Positions 26,052-36,005 of a stretch of 64,000 bases of DNA are shown here, one piece after another. The DNA is from Flavobacteriales bacterium UBA852 (lineage in GTDB: Bacteria; Bacteroidota; Bacteroidia; Flavobacteriales_E; Vicingaceae): NCBI GenBank assembly GCA_002295925.1, contig DBGO01000016.1, positions 3,933 through 67,932 on the forward strand. Reading direction: 5' to 3'. Under the pieces are notes generated by a model, which saw only the letters and a program-made list of their open reading frames with translations, ran no database searches and was not told the DNA's origin. The stretch's first letter is position 1. Every line of letters begins with the position of its first letter. A program made the position numbers and the translations under genes.

Positions 26052-28288
26052 TCAAGTTTTTGAACACTTCCGTTAAAAATTTCCTTGACACCGTTGAGAT
26101 AGACAACCTTTATTAAGTAAACATAAGTGCCGTCCGGTACTATCTGATTTTCTAAGTTTGTACCATTCCAGTTTTGATTTTCATTTCCTTCAAACAATAA
26201 TTGTCCCCAGCGGTTAAATATACTCATCTGATAATAGTCAATATTGTTTCCTTTTATTAAAAAAGTATCATTGATGCCATCATTGTTTGGTGTAAATACA
26301 TTTGGAATATATACGCCTGTGGTAAGCATAACTTCAATTAGTTTAGAGGTCGAATCGATACATCCGAAATTGTTTTCGGCAATTAAAGTTATTGTATATA
26401 ATCCTTCATTTTCAAAAATGGTTGAAAAATTAGTATTATTGTTAATAAATTGATAATCAATGTACCAACTGTATGCGGTTGCATTAGTACTTAAATTGGT
26501 ACAAGTTACATCTAATGGCGCTTTTCCCATGTCTGTAGAGGTGGAAAAATCGGTTGTAATACTTCCGTTTATAATTTGGATTGAAGCAGTGTCGCTACTG
26601 CAAGAATTAGAAGCTACAACTGTATATGTTTGTGCTGAGTTAACAGTTATTTGATTAGTTGTTTCTCCTGTGTTCCATAAATATTGATAATTACCGGATG
26701 CTGTAAGAACAATAGTTTCGTTATTACAAAGTACAGTGTCTGAGGCAGTAATTGTAACATTAGGAATGATAGCCGGATAAATATATTGAGAATCGCGTAC
26801 AGTAAAACACATATTTTGTACTTCTACCCAATACCAACCTGAATTGGATACTGTAATGGATTGATTATTTGAGCCGGTATTCCAAATATTATTATCGTAA
26901 TTACTTCCGCTGAATGAAAGTGTTGAACTGCCGTTGCAAAGCATTGTGTCCGTAGCAGAAATAGTAGCATTAGGTGTATCAATTACAGTAATGGTAACGG
27001 CATCAGAAAAGGTTCCACATATATTGGTAACAGATGCAGTATAAGTGCCTTGAGTGTTGACAGTAATTGTGTTTCCTGTAGTACCTGTGTTCCATGTAAT
27101 AGGAGAGATGGTAGCATTGGCAGTCAGTTGTGCCGATTGACCGCTACATATTGTATCGGACGATGCTGAAACACTTATTGTAGGTATTGGTACAACCTCA
27201 ATATGTATTGTGTCTGAATCGGAATAGCAGGTGTTACTTCCAATAACCGTGTAATCGCCTGTTGTATTAACCGATATAGAATTTGAATTGGTTCCGGTAT
27301 TCCATAAATAAGAACTAGCCCCATTTGCTGTTAATGTAATTGATTGCCCCGAACAGATGCTGTCATTTGGAGCAGAAATTTGCACATTGATTGGTGTAGC
27401 AATATTTACCGAAATGCTGTCTTTAATGCTGTCGTTACAAACGGTGTAACTGGTTAAATAAATGTATCCGCTAGAATTTGTGTTGTTAGTGTAAATGGTA
27501 GGATTTACAGTATTGTTTGAAATGGTGCCATTAGTAGAAGACCATTGAATTGAAACAATATCTGATGAATAAACGGCTGACAGATTAAAGGTGGCGTTAG
27601 GGCAAATAGTTGTATCATTATTTATAATAGAAAGTTGTGGCGTGCTTATTGGCGCTTGGCAACCGTCATTGGCATAAGTGGCGTTTCCCGACCAATCAAA
27701 ATCTACTCGAGCACCATCTTTAACAGAGCTTGAACCACCATAAGTGCCGTTTTGGTTAATCAACAAACTTCTGTCGTAAGAAACCTGGTCTGAACATCCC
27801 GAGCCAAAGCTCATGGTAAGGGTTCTAATTCCAGAGGAAGTATTATAATTTGCAAAATGCCCTTGCGTGTTTCCTACACATTGAAAAATAACAATTAAAG
27901 TATCGTTTAGGTTGGCAAATGAATTGGCTGTAACATCAACATTTTCACTGGTAATTAACAAAGCCTTTGAGCCCGCAGGGAGAACACCACCAACTGGTTC
28001 TTTTAAATAACCGCAACCCAATATTGTGCTGTTTAATGCAGCCACGGCAGCAGCAGTTGTAGCATTTTGACAAATCCCTCGGTAGGGATTGTTGGGCCAA
28101 TTTATGGTAAGATTGGACGTGTTTAATGCCGTAGGACCGATAACAAAACGTACCATTTCATTTTCCCCCTCGGGTGAACCGCAGGCATCAACCAAAATAC
28201 TTTCTATCTCAAAACATGTAGAGGGAACTTGAGCTGTAAGAAATGCGCTTAAAGTTAAACCCGTTATCAACAAAATAATTCTCTTCAT
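26048..28288 (-). CDS. Secreted Ig-like/PKD protein with T9SS type B sorting domain
   Basis: 746 residues with signal peptide ending SAFLTAQ. Residues ~20-215 form a Cys-rich domain starting CFEIESILVDACGSPEG, related to the middle domain of the downstream protein. About five short Ig-like repeats follow, each with the pattern 'C-x-G-x-S-x-x-L-x-A-x-G-x-x-x-Y-x-W-N-T-G'. A PKD-like domain (APLDVTCTNLSTNATAYSWYI) and a type B sorting domain (YIPNVFTPNNDGINDTFLI) end it. It is presumably a cell-surface adhesin exported by T9SS. It leads the two-gene operon and is preceded by a candidate promoter and a folded leader. Confidence 0.88.
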   Translation of the reverse strand: MKRIILLITGLTLSAFLTAQVPSTCFEIESILVDACGSPEGENEMVRFVIGPTALNTSNLTINWPNNPYRGICQNATTAAAVAALNSTILGCGYLKEPVGGVLPAGSKALLITSENVDVTANSFANLNDTLIVIFQCVGNTQGHFANYNTSSGIRTLTMSFGSGCSDQVSYDRSLLINQNGTYGGSSSVKDGARVDFDWSGNATYANDGCQAPISTPQLSIINNDTTICPNATFNLSAVYSSDIVSIQWSSTNGTISNNTVNPTIYTNNTNSSGYIYLTSYTVCNDSIKDSISVNIATPINVQISAPNDSICSGQSITLTANGASSYLWNTGTNSNSISVNTTGDYTVIGSNTCYSDSDTIHIEVVPIPTISVSASSDTICSGQSAQLTANATISPITWNTGTTGNTITVNTQGTYTASVTNICGTFSDAVTITVIDTPNATISATDTMLCNGSSTLSFSGSNYDNNIWNTGSNNQSITVSNSGWYWVEVQNMCFTVRDSQYIYPAIIPNVTITASDTVLCNNETIVLTASGNYQYLWNTGETTNQITVNSAQTYTVVASNSCSSDTASIQIINGSITTDFSTSTDMGKAPLDVTCTNLSTNATAYSWYIDYQFINNNTNFSTIFENEGLYTITLIAENNFGCIDSTSKLIEVMLTTGVYIPNVFTPNNDGINDTFLIKGNNIDYYQMSIFNRWGQLLFEGNENQNWNGTNLENQIVPDGTYVYLIKVVYLNGVKEIFNGSVQKLE

Positions 28289-28309
28289 CTTAAAATATTA
28301 TGAAAAAAA

Positions 28310-28354
28310 TTAAAGTGGTTGAAGTCGTTTAGACTTCCAGGGTGTTCACTTTAA
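28310..28354 (-). promoter_or_regulatory. Nested hairpin in the leader of the 26048-28288 gene
   Basis: The outer arms TTAAAGTG/CACTTTAA (28310-28317/28347-28354) enclose an inner GAAGTC-GTTTA-GACTTC hairpin (28321-28337). The structure lies about 22-66 bases before the start codon, inside the leader predicted from the -7 box at 28393-28400. It could act as an RNA control element or stabiliser. No known riboswitch class is recognised. Confidence 0.4.
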
Positions 28355-28392
28355 TGATTCAGCAATTAAAAATTTATTTCAACTTAACGACG

Positions 28393-28400
28393 CAAAAGTA
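28393..28400 (-). promoter_or_regulatory. Candidate promoter for the lamin-tail/Ig protein operon
   Basis: Read on the minus strand this is TACTTTTG (TAnnTTTG), with TTTG 16 bases further upstream (28417-28420), close to the -33/-7 spacing of Bacteroidota promoters. It predicts a leader of about 95-100 bases. Confidence 0.45.
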
Positions 28401-28542
28401 TTCACGAAAGTTGCTTCAAATCATTACAATAATATTAACAAATTGTTAAGGAGGTTTGTATCCTTTTAGAATGCAGATTTTCAAAGGTCAAATATTAATA
28501 ACTTTCTTTCAATAATCAATCAATGAAATAAAACTTTTAAGG

Positions 28543-28550
28543 TATCTTTG
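28543..28550 (+). promoter_or_regulatory. Candidate -7 box of guaA
   Basis: TATCTTTG matches TAnnTTTG and ends only 8 bases before the guaA ATG (28559). Transcription would begin almost at the start codon. No clear -33 TTTG is seen. The rest of the 270-base gap to 28289 holds the minus-strand promoter and leader and a 15-bp AT-rich palindrome (28435-28449). Confidence 0.4.
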
Positions 28551-28558
28551 CGGGCATT

Positions 28559-30085
28559 ATGGAAAAGATAGTTATTCTTGATTTCGGCTCACAATATACG
28601 CAGCTTATTGCGCGTAGAGTAAGAGAGTTAAATGTTTATTGCGAAATTTATCCCTATCACCACATTCCTGAAATTACACCTGATGTAAAAGGAGTGATAT
28701 TATCCGGAAGTCCGTTTTCGGTACGTGATGAAAATGCTCCTGTACCTGATTTATCAAATATAAAAGGAAAATTACCGTTGTTGGGAATATGCTATGGTGC
28801 ACAATTTTTAGCACAATCAAATGGCGGTAAAGTTGAAGCATCAAATACACGTGAATACGGCCGGGCAAATTTGGCAAGTGTCAATAATGATAATCCGCTT
28901 TTTAAAAATATTCCTCAACATTCACAAGTGTGGATGTCGCATGGCGATACGATTACTCAAATTCCTGCTGATTGCGAAGTTATTGCTTCTACTAAAGATG
29001 TGCATGTGGCAGGTTATCATTTTAAAAATGAGGATACATATGCTATTCAATTTCACCCTGAAGTATATCATTCAACCGACGGCTTACAATTATTAAAGAA
29101 TTTTGTGGTGGATATTTGCGGATGTTCACAAAATTGGACGCCCGATTCGTTTATTGATTCTACCGTTAAAGAATTAAAAGAAAAATTGGGCGATGATAAA
29201 GTGGTGTTAGGTCTTTCAGGCGGAGTGGACTCTACAGTTGCGGCAGTATTGTTGAATAAAGCCATTGGCAAAAATTTGTATTGCATATTTGTAGATAACG
29301 GTCTTTTGCGTAAAAACGAATTTGAGAATGTGCTTAAACAATATGAACATTTAGGATTGAATGTTAAAGGAGTTGATGCGAAACAAAAGTTTTACGATGC
29401 ATTAAAAGGAATTGAAGACCCCGAAGCCAAAAGAAAAGCCATTGGTCGTGTTTTTATAGAAGTTTTTGATGAAGAGGCACATAAAATACAAGATGTAAAA
29501 TGGTTGGCGCAAGGAACAATTTACCCCGATGTAATTGAATCGGTTTCGGTTAACGGACCTTCGGCTACAATAAAGTCGCATCATAATGTAGGCGGATTGC
29601 CCGAAAAAATGCACCTGAAAGTGGTTGAGCCATTGCGTTTGTTGTTTAAGGACGAAGTTCGTCGCGTTGGACGTTCATTAGGGTTAAATGATGAATTGTT
29701 GGGAAGACATCCTTTTCCTGGACCCGGTTTGGCAATTCGTATTTTGGGCGATATTACTCCCGAAAAAGTTGCCTTGTTGCAAGAGGTTGATTATATTTTT
29801 ATTCAATCGTTAAAAGAAAATAATTTGTATGATGATGTTTGGCAAGCCGGAGCGATATTGCTTCCTGTGCGTTCGGTTGGTGTAATGGGAGATGAGCGAA
29901 CGTATGAAAATGCCGTTGCATTACGTGCAGTTACTTCAACCGACGGGATGACAGCCGACTGGTGTCATTTGCCGTATGAATTTTTGGCAAAAGTTTCAAA
30001 TGATATTATCAATAAAGTAAAGGGCGTGAACAGGGTTGTTTATGATATCAGCTCTAAACCGCCGGCAACAATAGAATGGGAATAA
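28559..30085 (+). CDS. guaA: GMP synthase (glutamine-hydrolysing)
   Basis: GuaA converts XMP, ATP and glutamine to GMP. The 508-residue protein has the class I glutamine amidotransferase domain first (ILDFGSQYTQLIARRV; nucleophile Cys 78 in LGICYGAQ; His in IQFHPEVYHS). The ATP pyrophosphatase domain follows (VVLGLSGGVDSTVAAVLL, near 217-230), then the C-terminal dimerisation domain ending KPPATIEWE, the usual terminus. It is flanked by genes of unrelated function and seems to have its own promoter. Confidence 0.98.
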   Translation: MEKIVILDFGSQYTQLIARRVRELNVYCEIYPYHHIPEITPDVKGVILSGSPFSVRDENAPVPDLSNIKGKLPLLGICYGAQFLAQSNGGKVEASNTREYGRANLASVNNDNPLFKNIPQHSQVWMSHGDTITQIPADCEVIASTKDVHVAGYHFKNEDTYAIQFHPEVYHSTDGLQLLKNFVVDICGCSQNWTPDSFIDSTVKELKEKLGDDKVVLGLSGGVDSTVAAVLLNKAIGKNLYCIFVDNGLLRKNEFENVLKQYEHLGLNVKGVDAKQKFYDALKGIEDPEAKRKAIGRVFIEVFDEEAHKIQDVKWLAQGTIYPDVIESVSVNGPSATIKSHHNVGGLPEKMHLKVVEPLRLLFKDEVRRVGRSLGLNDELLGRHPFPGPGLAIRILGDITPEKVALLQEVDYIFIQSLKENNLYDDVWQAGAILLPVRSVGVMGDERTYENAVALRAVTSTDGMTADWCHLPYEFLAKVSNDIINKVKGVNRVVYDISSKPPATIEWE

Positions 30086-30127
30086 TATTTGCAGTTTCAC
30101 CAATAAATCAATAAATTTAACCGGATA

Positions 30128-31984
30128 ATGAATAAATTATTTGCCATATTATTCTCACTTTATGTTTTGTTTTCTGTTTCATTAAAAGCACAGGAAACAA
30201 CGGCTGAAACGATAACGGTCAACAATAAGCAATACTATAAGCACATTGTTCAAAAAGGTGAAACACTTTATGCTATTTCAAAAAAATATAATGTTTCTGT
30301 AGATGATATAAAAAAAGCCAATAAAGGGCTGGGAGAGAGCTTGTCACTCAATCAAGAAATATTAATTCCCATACGGAGAAATACCCAAAATGCAGATTCT
30401 GCTTATGTGCCCAAAAATAAAAGCGATTATTTGGAGGTAACCGTTCAAAAGGGGCAAACTTTATATTCTATCAGTAAATCATACGGCGTTTCTTTAAATG
30501 ATTTAATTGCCATTAATCCTACCATTGAAAACGGATTGAAAGAAGGTCAAATTATCTATATTCCGATAAAAAAATTAAAAGAAAACCCTCAGGAAACGGT
30601 TGATAAATCAACAAATTTTATTTCACATAAAGTGAAAAGAAAAGAAACGCTTTATTCATTAAGCAAAAAATATAATGTTACTATTGAAGAAATAAAGGAA
30701 GCAAATAACGGTTTGCCTGAAGGGTTGAAACAAGGGGAAACCATTCGCATTCCTGTAATACAACCGGTAAAGAAAAAACAGGATATTTCTATCAATAAAA
30801 ACTTCATAGCATTAAATGATTCTATTAAGTTAAAATTTGATACAATATTTAAAAATTCACAAATTCCGGATACTGCTTTAAATAAAAAAGACAGTTACAT
30901 TATTGCCGTTATTTTGCCATTTTTTGCCGAGGATAATCAAAGCATAATTGAAGATGGAAAACCTAATCAAAATTTAAAACTGAAAGGCCGCTCACACATT
31001 GCTTATGATATGCTTAATGGCGTAAAAATGGCTTTAGACAGTATGCATAAACAAGGGTTTAACTATCATCTTTATATTTTTGATACAAAAGGAAAAGATT
31101 CGCTGCAAGTAACTGCAATTTTAAATAACCCTGTATTTTCTAAACTGGATTTAATTTTTGGTCCGCTTTACAGTGATAATTGTTTGCGTGTTGCACAAAA
31201 AGCAAATGAATTGAATATTCCGGTAATTTGTCCCGTAAACCAAAATAATAAAATTTTATTGGGGAATGAAACCATGATAAAATGTGTTTCGTCAGAAGTA
31301 ATACGGGCAAAGGCATTGGCACAAAAAACAATGCAAGATTATTCGCAATTCCATAAAATTGTTTCTTACGGAACTACAGAGCAAGAAAACTTGCGTTCTG
31401 ATATTTTTATTCGCGAACTGTCGCATATAAAAGACACTTTAGCCGATACAACTGCTTTAATGTCGGTAAGCATTACTAAGTGTGATAAAGGTTGTATTAC
31501 TAATATCATCAATAAAATAAGAAAAGATACGGAAAATGTCGTTTACATTCCTTTTAAAGATGATTATAAAGTAACGGCTTTATTGACGGCTTTAAATAAT
31601 GTTCTTTCGGAAAAAAATACAAAAACACGCATCATATTAATGGGCTCGGAAAAAATCCTAAAATATGATAATATCGACCCGGAACATTTGGCAAAAGTTA
31701 ATTATACCTATGCAACCTCTCAAAGTGTAGATACTGTTTTATTTAAAACTTTAAACTGCGAATTTGTAAAAAATAAGATTAAATATTCTACTGTATTTTC
31801 GGTAGATGCGTTTGATTACACTTATTATTTTACAAATCAATTATTTAAATACGGAACAAATTTTTTAAATCTTCCGCCTTCATCTGTTTGGAAAGGTGCT
31901 CACAACTTGATTTTATTGCAAAAAACCGGAATTGAAAGTGGCTTTGAAAATGTTGGTACAGCAATTCATTCGGTAAGTTATTAA
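30128..31984 (+). CDS. LysM protein with periplasmic-binding-protein-like domain
   Basis: 618 residues with a signal peptide ending VSLKAQ. Three LysM domains follow at about 38-83, 100-146 and 165-210 (HIVQKGETLYAISKKYNVSVDDIKKAN; VQKGQTLYSISKSYGVSLNDLIAINP; HKVKRKETLYSLSKKYNVTIEEIKEAN), which bind peptidoglycan. From about 255 onward is a type I periplasmic-binding fold (YIIAVILPFF, AYDMLNGVKMALDSM, LIFGPLYSDNCLRVAQKANELNIPVICPV), as in LppC-like cell-wall proteins and branched-chain amino-acid receptors. Probably a cell-wall-bound envelope protein. It lies 43 bases after guaA and may share its transcript. Confidence 0.85.
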   Translation: MNKLFAILFSLYVLFSVSLKAQETTAETITVNNKQYYKHIVQKGETLYAISKKYNVSVDDIKKANKGLGESLSLNQEILIPIRRNTQNADSAYVPKNKSDYLEVTVQKGQTLYSISKSYGVSLNDLIAINPTIENGLKEGQIIYIPIKKLKENPQETVDKSTNFISHKVKRKETLYSLSKKYNVTIEEIKEANNGLPEGLKQGETIRIPVIQPVKKKQDISINKNFIALNDSIKLKFDTIFKNSQIPDTALNKKDSYIIAVILPFFAEDNQSIIEDGKPNQNLKLKGRSHIAYDMLNGVKMALDSMHKQGFNYHLYIFDTKGKDSLQVTAILNNPVFSKLDLIFGPLYSDNCLRVAQKANELNIPVICPVNQNNKILLGNETMIKCVSSEVIRAKALAQKTMQDYSQFHKIVSYGTTEQENLRSDIFIRELSHIKDTLADTTALMSVSITKCDKGCITNIINKIRKDTENVVYIPFKDDYKVTALLTALNNVLSEKNTKTRIILMGSEKILKYDNIDPEHLAKVNYTYATSQSVDTVLFKTLNCEFVKNKIKYSTVFSVDAFDYTYYFTNQLFKYGTNFLNLPPSSVWKGAHNLILLQKTGIESGFENVGTAIHSVSY

Positions 31985-32081
31985 CAGCTTTTTAATTATT
32001 GTTAATAAAAAAAATGGGCTGTAATTTTTCTTTTGGCAACCAATGTTTTAAATTCATCGTTTAGAATATAAAACAAATAAT

Positions 32082-35000
32082 ATGCAGCACTCTCGTCATT
32101 TTGTTAAAAAGTTTCTTTTATTCGTAGCAATATCTTTTGTAAGTATTCAATCTATTTATGCTCATGCTGTGCAAATTGCATATTGTGTAAGTTGTAATGG
32201 TGATTTAAGAATTTATATTGAACACTGGCATGGAGCATTATCGAGTGGTGGGGTTACACAAATGCAAGTAGATTTTAATATTAACGGAAATCCTTCTTCT
32301 CAAACATCGCCTCCTGATGGAACAGTAAATAATTCCACGATAAATAATTTACCCGGGTGTGCTACACAAATTATTTCAATTGCCGGTTGTCCTGGTAGGA
32401 TGAATAATGAAAATAACTGGTTTTATTATGACTATACGGGATTACCTCAAGGAGTACCTATTACATTTACAATTTACGCCAGTTCAAATGTTTATGCTGC
32501 CGATGCTTGCGGTATGTTTCCTGTTTCTACAACATTCACTATTCCTGTAGGCGTGGGAAATACTCCCGATCAATATGTTTGCGCAGGTTCTCCCACACAA
32601 CCGGTATCTTTTAGCGGTGCTTCAAGTTGGACAAATGATAATCCGTCTATCGGTTTACCGGCAAGTGGCACAGGAACTATTCCTTCTTTTACTCCTGTTG
32701 GACCTCCCGGCACAGTTGCAAATATTACCTACTCTAACAGTTGTGCTACCGGAACCTTCCAATATGTTATTATGGATAATCCAACTTCCAATTTTTCTAC
32801 ATCGGTATCGGGAAATGCTACGTCTTCCACATGCTTAGGGAATACTTTTGACTTTTCAGACCTATCAACCATTAATTCCGGTAGTATAACCGGTTGGAAT
32901 TGGGACTTTGGAGATGGCAATACCTCTACAGCCCAAAACCCTTCTCATACCTATACAACTGCAGGGACTTACACGGTAACTTTAACTACCACAGGTAGCA
33001 ATGGTTGTACAAATCCATATTCAACCACAGTTACGGTATATGATACTCCACAACCGTCGTTTACAGCAACTCCCGGTTGTCCAGGAAATGCTACAACATT
33101 TACCGATGCAACTACTGTAACAGGCCAAACTATTACAGCATGGAATTGGAACTTTGGAGACGGAAATACTTCTACGGTGCAAAATCCAAGTCATGTTTAT
33201 TCTTCAGCAGGTACGTATAACGTTACATTAACGGTTACAACCGATCAAGGTTGTACCGGAACAATTACGCAACAAGTTGTGATACCATATATTCCGGTAG
33301 CAAATTTTACGGCAACCGAAGTCTGTGAAGGAGCAACTACAACATTTACTGATTTGTCAAGTGTTACAAATGCCGGAATTGGAACATGGTATTGGCTTTT
33401 TGGGGATGCGACGAGCAGTAATCAGCAAAATCCCACACATCAATACACGGCAGCGGGAGTATATGCTGTAACATTAATTGTTGCTTCAAACGATCCTGCG
33501 CAATGTTCCAAGGATACCACTATATTAGTCTATGTAGATACATTGCCTTCGCCTGATTTTACTACTTCAGATGTGTGTTATGGTTATTCGGCAACCTTTA
33601 CCAATTCTACACCTCAAAATCCACAAGTTACTTCTTGGAATTGGGATTTTGATGATGGAGCAACGGATAATCAGCAAAATACATCTCATTTATATGCTGC
33701 CGATAATACTTACAACGTTACTTTAACAGCAACTACTTATCAAGGTTGCGTGGATTCTGTTACACATCCAATAACAGTTCATCCTTTACCAGTTCCCGAT
33801 TTTAATGCTGATACCGTTTGTGCCCAAACGCCAACAACATTTACAGACATGTCATCAATTAATTCAGGTTCTATAATGGGTTGGAATTGGGATATACTAA
33901 ATGACGGAAGCGTGGATTATAATATTCAAAACCCACAACATACATTTAATACAGGTGGAATATATCCTGTTCAATTGACTTTGGTTTCGAATCAAGGTTG
34001 CGTTGATTCCATTACAAAAAATGTAGAGGTTTACTATCTTCCAATTGTTGATTTCACAATGGATTCGGTATGTTTGGGAACACCTACAACATTTACCGAT
34101 TTATCAAGCATTGGAGGTGGTTCAAATGTTGCATGGGATTGGAATTTTGGAGATGGTAATACAGGAAGTGGGGCAAATACCACGCATACCTATGGAGCAT
34201 ATGGAACTTATATCGTTCAACTGGATGTTACTTCAGATAATGGTTGTGTAGTTTCGCAAACCAAAACCACAGAAGTGTATGAAATGCCGCAAACATCTTT
34301 TGCAGTCACAGATGAATGTATTTATACACCCATTTCGCCTAGTAATACGTCATCAATAAATACAGGTTCTATTTCTTATTTATGGGATTTTGGAGACGGA
34401 ACGCAATATAACATTCAATCACCTTCACATTTATATAATACTCCGGGTGTTTATACTATCGTTTTAACCGGAACATCAAATAATAATTGTACTACTTATG
34501 ATACTAATACCGTTACCGTTTATGATAAGCCAACTGCCGATTATACCATTCCTGAAGTATGTTTTGGCGACAACTCTTATTTTACCGATGGTTCATTTAT
34601 TCCAACAGTAGTAAACAATGATGCCATTACTTCTTGGAGTTGGGATATAAATAACGACGGCGCACAAGATTTTAATACGCAAAATGCTTCTTACTTATAC
34701 AGCAATGAAGGAGGGCATACGGCAAGTCTAATTGTTACGACAGCTTTTGGTTGTAAAGATACTATTGTGAAACCGGTTACTGTATGGCCTTTGCCTGTAG
34801 TAGATTTTAACCCTACAGAAGTATGTTTGTTAGAAGCGACGCAATTTAATGATTTAACAACAATTTCAAATACTTACACAGCTAATTCACCAATGTTTTG
34901 GAGTTGGGATTTTGGAGATGGCAATACAGATTATGTTCAAAATCCAGTACATGCTTATAATGCTGCCGGAAATTACACAGCGCAACTTACAGTAACTTCA

Positions 35001-35846
35001 AATCATGGTTGTATAGATTCGGCTACTAAGGTTGTTACAGTTAATCCTTTACCGGAAATTAATATATCTTCTACCAATCCGGACAGTTGTACTACGCATT
35101 GTGTAACTTTTATGTCAAACAGTACAATAGCTTCCGGAAGTTTAACCGGTTATATTTGGAGTTTTGGTAATGGCGATACAGCATACACATCAACAGCAAC
35201 CTATTGTTATACAAATGACGGTTTGGGCGTTGACAGGTATGATATTTATTTTGAAGCAATTTCTGACAAAGGATGTACATCTGATACAACGATGTATGAT
35301 TACGTTTCTATTTATCCGCATGTTTACCCGGATTTTATTTATTCTCCCGATTCAATTTTTGTAAGTAATGCAAATGTTCAGTTTACTGATTTATCTCAAA
35401 TTCCAAGTATTTGGCATTGGGATTTTGGTGATGGAGACACATCGGTTTTAACAAATCCGCAACATTTATATGCCGATAGTGGAAATTACGTTGTAACATT
35501 GGCGGTTGAAAATCAATATGGGTGTAGAGATACATTAAAAAAAGTACTTCGTGTTATTCCTGAAGTGTTCTTTTGGGTACCTAATGCATTTACGCCTGAT
35601 AATGACGGAATTAATGATGTGTTTAGACCAAAAGGATATGGCATTCAAGACAGGAAATACAGTATGTATATTTTTAACCGATGGGGAGAAATAATTTATG
35701 AAACACATGATTTATTTGACCCTTGGGATGGTAAAAATAAAAAGGGAGAGTTGGTGCAAGTCGATACGTATGTCGTAAAAATAGAATACCTTGATATTTT
35801 TGATGAACCCCATGAATACATCGGAAGGGTAACGATAATAAAATAA
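32082..35846 (+). CDS. Giant PKD-repeat surface protein with T9SS type B sorting domain (paralogue 1)
   Basis: 1254 residues. The signal peptide ends QSIYAHA and is followed by a specific N-terminal domain (YCVSCNGDLRIYIEHWHG, to about residue 240). About ten PKD domains follow, each with the WNWDFGDGNTSTAQNPSHTYTTAGTYTVTLT motif in variations and usually two Cys per unit. The end is a type B sorting domain (WVPNAFTPDNDGINDVFRPKGYG to YIGRVTIIK). Its C-terminal half matches the next gene closely (shared phrases such as KPVTVWPLPVVDF and ATQFNDLTT). Probably an adhesin or motility-type surface filament; no PorP gene is adjacent. Confidence 0.9.
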   Translation: MQHSRHFVKKFLLFVAISFVSIQSIYAHAVQIAYCVSCNGDLRIYIEHWHGALSSGGVTQMQVDFNINGNPSSQTSPPDGTVNNSTINNLPGCATQIISIAGCPGRMNNENNWFYYDYTGLPQGVPITFTIYASSNVYAADACGMFPVSTTFTIPVGVGNTPDQYVCAGSPTQPVSFSGASSWTNDNPSIGLPASGTGTIPSFTPVGPPGTVANITYSNSCATGTFQYVIMDNPTSNFSTSVSGNATSSTCLGNTFDFSDLSTINSGSITGWNWDFGDGNTSTAQNPSHTYTTAGTYTVTLTTTGSNGCTNPYSTTVTVYDTPQPSFTATPGCPGNATTFTDATTVTGQTITAWNWNFGDGNTSTVQNPSHVYSSAGTYNVTLTVTTDQGCTGTITQQVVIPYIPVANFTATEVCEGATTTFTDLSSVTNAGIGTWYWLFGDATSSNQQNPTHQYTAAGVYAVTLIVASNDPAQCSKDTTILVYVDTLPSPDFTTSDVCYGYSATFTNSTPQNPQVTSWNWDFDDGATDNQQNTSHLYAADNTYNVTLTATTYQGCVDSVTHPITVHPLPVPDFNADTVCAQTPTTFTDMSSINSGSIMGWNWDILNDGSVDYNIQNPQHTFNTGGIYPVQLTLVSNQGCVDSITKNVEVYYLPIVDFTMDSVCLGTPTTFTDLSSIGGGSNVAWDWNFGDGNTGSGANTTHTYGAYGTYIVQLDVTSDNGCVVSQTKTTEVYEMPQTSFAVTDECIYTPISPSNTSSINTGSISYLWDFGDGTQYNIQSPSHLYNTPGVYTIVLTGTSNNNCTTYDTNTVTVYDKPTADYTIPEVCFGDNSYFTDGSFIPTVVNNDAITSWSWDINNDGAQDFNTQNASYLYSNEGGHTASLIVTTAFGCKDTIVKPVTVWPLPVVDFNPTEVCLLEATQFNDLTTISNTYTANSPMFWSWDFGDGNTDYVQNPVHAYNAAGNYTAQLTVTSNHGCIDSATKVVTVNPLPEINISSTNPDSCTTHCVTFMSNSTIASGSLTGYIWSFGNGDTAYTSTATYCYTNDGLGVDRYDIYFEAISDKGCTSDTTMYDYVSIYPHVYPDFIYSPDSIFVSNANVQFTDLSQIPSIWHWDFGDGDTSVLTNPQHLYADSGNYVVTLAVENQYGCRDTLKKVLRVIPEVFFWVPNAFTPDNDGINDVFRPKGYGIQDRKYSMYIFNRWGEIIYETHDLFDPWDGKNKKGELVQVDTYVVKIEYLDIFDEPHEYIGRVTIIK

Positions 35847-35867
35847 TATTTATAAAAGATTGATAAT

Positions 35868-35898
35868 AAAAAAGCCGCTTTTGAAAGCGGCTTTTTTT
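35868..35898 (+). terminator. Rho-independent terminator after the first PKD giant
   Basis: AAAGCCGCTTT and AAAGCGGCTTT form a strong GC-core hairpin with an almost minimal loop and a run of seven T. It separates the two paralogous giant genes, so the second needs its own promoter. Confidence 0.93.
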
Positions 35899-36005
35899 AA
35901 TAGAAAACTAATATTTTATTTAAAATTGCAATTGAATTACAAAATATAATTTTATATTTAGGCAACCGAATGGATATATATTTCGTTTTTATCAAAAATT
36001 AAGTA

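Noticed and set aside
28435..28449. 15-bp palindrome TTAACAAATTGTTAA between guaA and the adhesin operon
   Set aside because: Almost pure AT; arms of seven bases are expected several times by chance in AT-rich DNA of this length.
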